From contig JAAZXA010000015.1 of assembly GCA_014240385.1 (NCBI GenBank), forward strand, positions 1 through 47,355: 47,355 nt of DNA. The letters run 5' to 3'. Under the pieces are notes generated by a model. That model did not search any database. It was not told where the DNA came from and worked only from the letters and a program-made list of their open reading frames with translations. Origin of the DNA: Methanobacteriota archaeon (GTDB lineage: Archaea > Thermoplasmatota > Poseidoniia > Poseidoniales > Poseidoniaceae). This document shows, piece after piece, positions 41,716 through 47,355 of the stretch; within the stretch, counting starts at the first letter, position 1, and every line of letters begins with the position of its first letter. The position numbers were made by a program, and so were the translations under genes.

Positions 41716-42465
41716 GTGGTAGAAGAGTGGTTAGAATCTGCAATGAAGCAGTATAACCAAGCCTCATATGATGCACGAGAAGCCTATCCCGCGATTTTAC
41801 AGATGCCAGGAAAGTTGCTTGGGAATCTGATTCAATGGTGTTTGGAAGCCTTACCTGATGAAATTCTAGTTGGCCTCGATATTTCTTCAGAACGCCAAGT
41901 AAGAAAAGAAGTATCACAGGCATTTGCTGGACCAGAATCAAGAGAAGATTTATTCGCTGGCCAAGGATATACCATCTCCGAGGCTCAAGTTGTTAATCGT
42001 GGAAATTCGATGACTGTACATCATCTACCTGAAGAATGGACTGATGAGATTTTTGGAGCAGAACGCGGTCCAAGAGGGGGCCGTTTCACGCATTGGTTGC
42101 ATACTCACCCAAATGCACCTGCAATTCCCTCCGGCCCCGATGCTGCTGCGGCGCAATGGACAGAAGGAGTTGACCTCATACTTGGGGTTGAATTTTCGCC
42201 TGCTTGGGGTGCTCCTTGGGTGGATGGAGTCGAAGGTGAAAGGCGAATGGTTGCAGGGAATAAACGACCAGAAGGTGAAAAAGGCCAGAGTTGGTTTAGG
42301 CAAAGGATGGCAAGAGAAAAGAGGCCAGTTTTAGGGAAAGCGGCGACAGGTCATTCGATTCATGGAATCGAGTTAATCGCCTTTCATCGTAGTGGAGTTG
42401 GAGTAAATATTCTATTTGTTGATGAAAATAATTTACCCTTTGGTTGGCCTTTTCCAGATGTCTAG
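41716..42465 (+). CDS. JAMM/MPN+ domain metalloprotease
   Basis: A 249-residue protein with the zinc protease motif of the JAB1/MPN/Mov34 family: HTHP, six residues, then S-G-P-D (H-x-H-P-x6-S-x2-D) near residue 130. The usual upstream Glu cannot be assigned with certainty. Archaeal relatives remove ubiquitin-like modifiers (SAMPs) from proteins. Conserved-looking surroundings are GGRFTHWL and VDLILGVEFSP. The C-terminus ends in a hydrophobic segment. The start is GTG 41716; the in-frame ATG 41743 is the alternative. It diverges from the Trp-rich protein and overlaps the receiver-domain gene by 33 bases. Confidence 0.85.
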   Translation: MVEEWLESAMKQYNQASYDAREAYPAILQMPGKLLGNLIQWCLEALPDEILVGLDISSERQVRKEVSQAFAGPESREDLFAGQGYTISEAQVVNRGNSMTVHHLPEEWTDEIFGAERGPRGGRFTHWLHTHPNAPAIPSGPDAAAAQWTEGVDLILGVEFSPAWGAPWVDGVEGERRMVAGNKRPEGEKGQSWFRQRMAREKRPVLGKAATGHSIHGIELIAFHRSGVGVNILFVDENNLPFGWPFPDV

Positions 42466-42798
42466 TGAGGCCAACTCCATTTTGATAATTCCTAAATCAG
42501 CGCCGAATTGCAACATCCGCTGATTTGCCATGCTTGAAGAACTAATGCCGATAATCGTAGTTGGCCTATTTAGGCGATGATGATGCACTTCTACATTCAA
42601 TAATTGTAAGACTTCAAGACCCTTGGTTGGTGGAATAAAATGATCTAACAACAATACATCGGGTTTGAATTCATTAATGTCGTTAAACCATTCTGAAGTA
42701 TTCCACTTTTGCAGAAACTCAATATTTTCCATCTTCACATTACCTGATGTCAATAATGCTTCAATGTCAAAAGAATCCTCAAAAGCAAGGACCTTCAT
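42433..42798 (-). CDS. Lone response-regulator receiver domain (CheY-like)
   Basis: A 121-residue single receiver domain. It has FEDS with the acid pair at residues 7-8, LLLDHFIPPTKGLEVL with the phosphoacceptor Asp near 52, GISSSS for the switch Ser/Thr, and GIIKME with the conserved Lys. There is no output domain, so it would act by protein contact as in CheY or as part of a phosphorelay. AGGTGAT just upstream supports ATG 42798. It lies 12 bases after the CocE-like hydrolase stop and seems to be the last gene of that operon. No histidine kinase is seen in the window. Confidence 0.85.
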   Translation of the reverse strand: MKVLAFEDSFDIEALLTSGNVKMENIEFLQKWNTSEWFNDINEFKPDVLLLDHFIPPTKGLEVLQLLNVEVHHHRLNRPTTIIGISSSSMANQRMLQFGADLGIIKMELASLDIWKRPTKG

Positions 42799-42810
42799 CT
42801 AATCACCTAA

Positions 42811-44664
42811 TCATGAAGACGCATTAGCAGGGTCAGCAGGTTCGATTACTTTGAACCAACGAACATCTTCCTCTGCCCTGTCGATTAATGGTAAACTAAG
42901 AACTGAAGATGAAGTAGTATCAACATTCATTCCAATGGCCGCACAATCTGGTGAAGGAAGGTAATCTTCGCCGGTCTCAGTTAATTCGATGGCGATGCTA
43001 TGCCCAGCAGGTATTACTACATCCATTGGATTAAATTCCATTTTCATTGTGTAAGAGAGGAATGGCACTGTAATCTTGGCATCATAACCGCCATCTCGGT
43101 AGCGCAAATCCATCACTGCATGGCCGAGACGTAAACCGGTGGTTGCATCTCTCATGGTGGCGAATATTTGGCCGCCTTTACAAAGGGCTTGTACATCTAA
43201 GTGCAAGGTTGGAAGGCCGGAAATATGAGTTTCATTTTCGAAAACTTCGCTCTCGAGGGTGATACCGCTGGTCGTTGAAACTCTACTTCCAACTACTTGG
43301 AATTCGTCTAACCCCATTTCAAACCACTCAGCATCTTTGGGTGGCCAAGTTTCTTCCAAATGCCATGCGCCATCGTTTCGTTGCATCTGAACAAGGCTAA
43401 CAGGTTCCGAGCCGATATCCTTCAGATAATACTCAAACCAGCCGAATAATTCCACAGCCCAATCCATCCTCGTCATATTTGGAAAAGCCTCGGCACCATA
43501 GCCACTGCCAATGCCGCTATGCACTACAATTTGGTCAGGATAATTATGACCCCATTGGCCAAAAATCCCTCTAACATTTATGCCGCGGTCTCTCAACATC
43601 TGGTAAGTTGGGGAGAAATGATAGGCATCGACATTCCAATCCTGCATTCCCCAGACGATGTAGACACTTCCTCGATAATTGGATAGAACATCAGGGAGGT
43701 GATACCTTTCTTCCCAGTAATCATTCCATCTATCTCCACCTAATTCTGCAGCCGTATAAGTGGTGAATGGGCTGGCTGGTCCAACCAAGTCATCACTACA
43801 CATTCGAAGGTCGCTAGAATCGCCATCAATCGTTGCACCTTCGTACAAGACGTCATAGAGGAGAGCCCTTGTTTCACTTGAGCCATTTCGATAAAACATC
43901 TGTTGCACCCCAATACTGCCACTGATTGGAACGATAGTTTTCAGATATGGATTGTCGAATTGAGCGGCCTCCCAATTTGTTGTGCCGGCATATGATTTAC
44001 CCATGACCGCTACATTGCCATTAGACCAATCCTGTTCACCAAGCCAACGCACAGCTGCATCGATTCCGATTTGTTCACCACGCCCTTTGACATCTTGGCA
44101 ATGAGTTGACTTTCCAGTGCCAAAAGTTGAGACTTGGGCAAGAGCGTAACCTTGTGGTACAAATTCCTCGTAGACCCATTTCCCGACTCCTCTATCTGGA
44201 ACCGTGTTAGGGCTGGATTTATCCCCTGGCGTACCAAAGTCATAGTAGGGATGAATTGTTGAAATTACGGGTACTTTGACACCATCTGGAACCTCAGGAA
44301 GCCAAAGTGAAAGGTGCATTTTTGCTTGTTCAGGGAAGCCTGCATCTTGCTCTTCAGGCGGCAATTCAACTTCGACATAATGTTCGGTCATTGGCAGGAT
44401 TTTGAATTTATCCTCTATTGGTAATTGACTTCTCCATGAGTTGTTGACTAAGTCCATTTGCCAGCGGTCTTGAATTGGAACTTCCCACCAATTCACACTT
44501 TCAGCGCCGCTGTTGAGGTCTGAGGTTGCATGGCTTGCAAGAGCAGATGCAAGGATGATGAAGACGATTGAAACTGCAAATGTTGAGACTAAAGCAAAGT
44601 CCAATGGACGGCGAGAAGTCGGCTCTGCGACCTCTACCAATTCTGCCATTAACGGCTCGGACAT
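42811..44664 (-). CDS. Membrane-anchored CocE/NonD-type serine hydrolase (S15 family)
   Basis: A 617-residue alpha/beta hydrolase of the X-Pro dipeptidyl-peptidase/cocaine esterase family. An N-terminal helix (about 25-45) anchors it, so the enzyme likely faces outside. Then come the hydrolase core with GKSYAG (nucleophile Ser), VWGMQDWNVD (acid Asp) and QWGHNYPDQ (His), and a C-terminal jelly-roll domain with VVIPAGHSIAIELT. It would cleave peptides or acyl esters; for this family the substrate cannot be read. The start is ATG 44664. It sits between a 4-TM protein gene and a receiver-domain gene on the same strand. Confidence 0.92.
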   Translation of the reverse strand: MSEPLMAELVEVAEPTSRRPLDFALVSTFAVSIVFIILASALASHATSDLNSGAESVNWWEVPIQDRWQMDLVNNSWRSQLPIEDKFKILPMTEHYVEVELPPEEQDAGFPEQAKMHLSLWLPEVPDGVKVPVISTIHPYYDFGTPGDKSSPNTVPDRGVGKWVYEEFVPQGYALAQVSTFGTGKSTHCQDVKGRGEQIGIDAAVRWLGEQDWSNGNVAVMGKSYAGTTNWEAAQFDNPYLKTIVPISGSIGVQQMFYRNGSSETRALLYDVLYEGATIDGDSSDLRMCSDDLVGPASPFTTYTAAELGGDRWNDYWEERYHLPDVLSNYRGSVYIVWGMQDWNVDAYHFSPTYQMLRDRGINVRGIFGQWGHNYPDQIVVHSGIGSGYGAEAFPNMTRMDWAVELFGWFEYYLKDIGSEPVSLVQMQRNDGAWHLEETWPPKDAEWFEMGLDEFQVVGSRVSTTSGITLESEVFENETHISGLPTLHLDVQALCKGGQIFATMRDATTGLRLGHAVMDLRYRDGGYDAKITVPFLSYTMKMEFNPMDVVIPAGHSIAIELTETGEDYLPSPDCAAIGMNVDTTSSSVLSLPLIDRAEEDVRWFKVIEPADPANASS

Positions 44665-44682
44665 GGAACTTGCAGGCCCCTC

Positions 44683-45117
44683 TCATGTTTCAGGCTGACG
44701 CTCTCGCAATAGGCCCGCTGCCAATGCATCTTTGAATTTGGGCATCATCATCAAACCATGACCAAACATCAAGAATGCAATTAATACGTGAATCATCCCT
44801 ATGCCAGGTGTGCCTGAAATGGCATGGGCAGGTCCGATTTGCACTAACCATAGGGTTGCATAACCCATCTGCATCCCTTTCAATTTCTTATCATCATATT
44901 TAGAAGCCAAGAAGAAAGCAAGAGCAACTAATGATAATAACAGCCCTGACTCACCAGAACGAGCATGCAAGTCTCCTAAAATCCAACCTGAAAAGGTGTA
45001 CCCAGTTTGTCCAATTCCTGACATACCTTGCCAGATAATAAGCACCAAAGAACCTCCGGTTAGGAACATCGACCACTTTAGTAAATTGAGGTTTGCTTGG
45101 CTCTCTTGTTCACTCAT
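44683..45117 (-). CDS. Four-helix membrane protein, unknown
   Basis: A 144-residue membrane protein with about four helices (SMFLTGGSLVLIIWQGM; GLLLSLVALAFFLAS; MGYATLWLVQIGPAHA; IGMIHVLIAFLMFGHGLMMM). It has conserved-looking His in LGDLHARSG, GPAHA, MIHVL and FGHGL, which could bind heme or metal, and looks like a small cytochrome-b-like or COX15-like bundle, but I cannot assign a family. It starts at ATG 45117 and ends 18 bases before the CocE-like gene, so it is probably first in a three-gene operon. Confidence 0.75.
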   Translation of the reverse strand: MSEQESQANLNLLKWSMFLTGGSLVLIIWQGMSGIGQTGYTFSGWILGDLHARSGESGLLLSLVALAFFLASKYDDKKLKGMQMGYATLWLVQIGPAHAISGTPGIGMIHVLIAFLMFGHGLMMMPKFKDALAAGLLRERQPET

Positions 45118-45206
45118 TAGATTGCCTCAGGTGGCTTGAGATGATGAAGCAATCGGAAAAACCGTGAATAATTGCCTTGATTACTGAGGGCCGGCCCAGC
45201 AACACC

Positions 45207-46178
45207 ATGGGAGGCGCGAAGTTAGTCGTACTTCTCTTATTATTCGCAGTTTGGGCTCCGGCCTCCAGTGCGCAAGGTCAAGTTCAGTCCTCAACAGATG
45301 ACGAAGACTGGCGTAATCGAACTGTGGACCCAAATGATTGGACCGATGGGCCGGAATTAGAAGGCTCACCAATGGATGAGCCAAGACCTAACGACCCTGT
45401 AATAATCATCAATGTCTCATACCAACCTGGGCATTTACAATCAAACGTAGATGGTTCAATAGTCATTGAATTATTTGAGGAATGGGCCCCTATCACAGTT
45501 GATAATATGGTTGTTCATGTGGAGAATCACATCTATGATGGTACCTTTTTCCATCGAGTGATAGATGATTTCGTTACTCAAGCAGGAGATCCAACTTGCA
45601 AAACCTCTGGAGTCTATCCTGCAACTAGCCTGAGTTGTGGTAGTGGTGGTACTGGAAATACAATTCCCTTAGAATTGAATGAGAATCTAACTCATGTTGA
45701 TGGCGCTATCGGCATGGCTAGAGATACCGACCCAGATTCTGCAGATTCTCAATGGTATATCGCAGAAACTGAGGCTCACAATCTCGACCCTGAAAACAGA
45801 CAGAACGATGAAGGCTACGCAACCTTCGGAGTTGTTAGGGATGGCATGATGCATGTACGTGCTATCGCCTTGGTTCCAACTTCTGATGATCCAACGGGCC
45901 TTGAATCCTTACAGAATCCTGCATCATCTGCAGGTCGCCCAGTCTACGAAGTTAGAATAAATGATATTTCCATGCTTGGAGTCATCTTGAATAATTCTAC
46001 AATCGAAGAACCACCTCTCATTACAACTCAGAATGAAGCAAGTAATTCTTTGGAGAAATTTACGCCTTTGGTGGTTTTGGGAATACTGGTTTTACTAACT
46101 GCTTTGGCTTTGAGGGCCGGCCGAATTATCGAACCAGTAGAACTAGAGACAACTGAGGATTCTGACTTAGGTGAGTAG
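45207..46178 (+). CDS. Secreted membrane-anchored cyclophilin-type PPIase
   Basis: A 323-residue protein with a signal peptide (KLVVLLLLFAVWAPASSAQG), an acidic linker, a cyclophilin domain (about 80-255) and a C-terminal membrane helix (VVLGILVLLTALAL) followed by an acidic tail. The cyclophilin core has ELFEEWAPITVDNM, DGTFFHRVIDDFVTQAGD, GAIGMARD and SQWYIAE. The usual FxxF region reads SADSQWYI. It would speed prolyl isomerisation during folding of surface proteins. The frame opens at TTG 45177, but ATG 45207 begins the signal peptide. The next gene, also a surface protein, starts right after its stop. Confidence 0.92.
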   Translation: MGGAKLVVLLLLFAVWAPASSAQGQVQSSTDDEDWRNRTVDPNDWTDGPELEGSPMDEPRPNDPVIIINVSYQPGHLQSNVDGSIVIELFEEWAPITVDNMVVHVENHIYDGTFFHRVIDDFVTQAGDPTCKTSGVYPATSLSCGSGGTGNTIPLELNENLTHVDGAIGMARDTDPDSADSQWYIAETEAHNLDPENRQNDEGYATFGVVRDGMMHVRAIALVPTSDDPTGLESLQNPASSAGRPVYEVRINDISMLGVILNNSTIEEPPLITTQNEASNSLEKFTPLVVLGILVLLTALALRAGRIIEPVELETTEDSDLGE

Positions 46179-47355
46179 ATGGCACAGAGCAAAGGTACCG
46201 CAACTGCAGCCATCATTTTGGTTGGGTTGTTGACAGCCAGTGGAGCAGTCATCTATACTCAACAGATGAACCAACCTGAGACCATTACCATCTGTGCTGA
46301 TGATGAAATCAAAGTTGATAATGAATGTATTATTGAAGAAATATCACCACCTATTCATGAGGGATGTACTCCTTTAGAGGTTGAAGTAGAGGAAGGATGT
46401 AGGCCGCTTCAGCCACCTTCAAACCTTCATTACAACATAGATTCAAATATCTCTTTGGGAGATTCTATTCATTGGATTCCATCTTTTGATGGTGATGGGC
46501 CAGATACTTGGTCAGTTGTTCCCGAACTACCAACTGGTATTCACTTGAATCGCGATAGCGGTGAAATTAGTGGCACAATACTTGAAATTCTTGGAGTTTC
46601 AGAATTTGTTATCTTCGCTTCAAATATTGCTGGAATAAATAGCAGTACACTGATTTTTGAAGTCTTTGATAGGGCACCTGCAGGTTTGGATTACCCTAAT
46701 CATTTCTTTTCCTTTGTCGTTGGAGTTTCGATATTACCATTGAATCCCACTTTAGATGGTGGGGGTGAAGTAGCAAATTGGAGTCTTGAAAATGGCCTGC
46801 CTTTGGGATTAATTATCTCAATTGATGGCGTCATTTCGGGCACACCTCAAGCCGTTAGCCCTTGTTCAACATATACAATAAATGCATCAAACTCTGGTGG
46901 TTGGGAACATCGAACTTTGACAATTTGTGTTGATGACCAATCTCCATTTGGCTTGTTTTATCCGGCTTCTCCTCACATTTTCACTGTCAACACAAGTATT
47001 GGACCATTGGCTCCTTGGATAGATGGTGGAGAGACCGTTATCTGGGAGGTAAATCCAGAATTACCTATTGGAATGGAATTCGATAACTCAACAGGTTGGA
47101 TATCAGGTTCTTCGCCTAATTTGTTCGCTTCAAGTATTCATCAAATCACTGCATCAAATAGCGGTGGTTCATCTTCAACTTCTGTTGAAATAATAATCAT
47201 TGATGAGCCAGTCGTGAATCTTTCATATGGATTAGAAGAAATCGATTTAGCATGGCTAAGAGAAGTTATCGATATTTCACCCACATTTTCTGGGGGAGAT
47301 GTGGTTGACTGGACTATGGAACCCTCACTGCCGACCGGTTTGAGTTTTGATGAAG
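46179..47355 (+). CDS. Large secreted Ig-like (He_PIG) repeat protein, partial
   Basis: An open frame from ATG 46179 to the end of the window, at least 392 residues, not finished. It starts with a signal or anchor helix (ATAAIILVGLLTASGAVIY), then a short Cys-containing acidic region (ITICADDE, DNECIIEE, EGCTPLEV, EGCRPLQ), and then at least four copies of an Ig-like module. Each module has a P-x-G-(L/I/M) strand and an (E/V/W)-I-S-G-x loop: VVPELPTGIHL with GEISGTI, ENGLPLGLII with GVISGTP, and NPELPIGMEF with GWISGSS. These are He_PIG-type beta-sandwich repeats of surface proteins. It directly follows the cyclophilin gene, which suggests that the chaperone helps fold it. Confidence 0.85.
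   Translation, partial: MAQSKGTATAAIILVGLLTASGAVIYTQQMNQPETITICADDEIKVDNECIIEEISPPIHEGCTPLEVEVEEGCRPLQPPSNLHYNIDSNISLGDSIHWIPSFDGDGPDTWSVVPELPTGIHLNRDSGEISGTILEILGVSEFVIFASNIAGINSSTLIFEVFDRAPAGLDYPNHFFSFVVGVSILPLNPTLDGGGEVANWSLENGLPLGLIISIDGVISGTPQAVSPCSTYTINASNSGGWEHRTLTICVDDQSPFGLFYPASPHIFTVNTSIGPLAPWIDGGETVIWEVNPELPIGMEFDNSTGWISGSSPNLFASSIHQITASNSGGSSSTSVEIIIIDEPVVNLSYGLEEIDLAWLREVIDISPTFSGGDVVDWTMEPSLPTGLSFDE

Overview
The window looks like one contiguous, gene-dense piece of an archaeal chromosome, most likely a marine euryarchaeon of the Marine Group II (Poseidoniia) type. This is inference from gene content, not from any search. The archaeal markers are aIF1A, a RIO1 kinase and a two-KH Dim2/Krr1-like protein in one divergent cluster, an archaeal-type ribosomal protein uS2, a TYW1-type 4-demethylwyosine synthase, and TATA-like elements close to start codons. 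Many genes also carry clear Shine-Dalgarno sequences. Genes are packed tightly on both strands, and several convergent pairs overlap at their 3' ends. I found no rRNA, tRNA, CRISPR array, insertion sequence or integrase.

Layout. 1-4.3 kb: an HD-domain phosphohydrolase, a calcineurin-like phosphatase, a DEAD-box helicase with a long RGG tail, and a DoxX-like membrane protein. 4.4-6.8 kb: RIO1, aIF1A and the KH protein (small-subunit maturation and translation initiation). 6.7-12.3 kb: two large, divergently transcribed surface proteins with CARDB/Ig-like ectodomains, one of which has zinc ribbons on its cytoplasmic side, then a lipoprotein. 12.3-17.6 kb: a Cas4-like nuclease with four inserted membrane helices, uS2, and a leftward operon of an HxlR regulator, a membrane-anchored winged-helix protein, a second winged-helix protein and a tRNA-dihydrouridine synthase. 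17.6-19.7 kb: a 3-hydroxyacyl-CoA dehydrogenase/enoyl-CoA hydratase fusion for beta-oxidation. 19.8-25.1 kb: an ABC operon built as ATPase, giant FtsX-type permease carrying pentapeptide repeats, and a second ATPase with a zinc ribbon. 25-29.8 kb: an aminotransferase and a small sugar island (two GT4 glycosyltransferases flanking GDP-mannose 4,6-dehydratase).

29.8-35.2 kb: a secreted protein with a 76-residue disulfide-type tandem repeat, TYW1, a PiT phosphate permease fused to a DUF47/PhoU-like domain, two very small reading frames, and an AlkB-type di-iron monooxygenase. 35.2-38.4 kb: a cupin, a winged-helix protein, a run of five small or medium proteins of unknown function, four of them membrane proteins and at least two pairs translationally coupled, and a phosphoglycerate mutase. 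38.4-47.4 kb: a tungsten-type aldehyde:ferredoxin oxidoreductase, an acidic protein ending in a Trp-rich motif, a JAMM/MPN metalloprotease, a leftward operon (4-TM protein, membrane-anchored CocE/NonD-type hydrolase, lone receiver domain), a secreted membrane-anchored cyclophilin, and the start of a large Ig-like (He_PIG) surface protein that runs off the end.

Taken together the genes suggest an aerobic or microaerobic heterotroph that uses proteins, fatty acids and possibly alkanes, invests heavily in surface proteins and glycosylation, and has eukaryote-like information-processing parts. The best candidates for undescribed biology are the membrane-embedded Cas4-like nuclease, the pentapeptide-repeat ABC system, the small-membrane-protein operon at 36.0-37.7 kb, the tandem-repeat cysteine protein, and the zinc-ribbon CARDB receptor.
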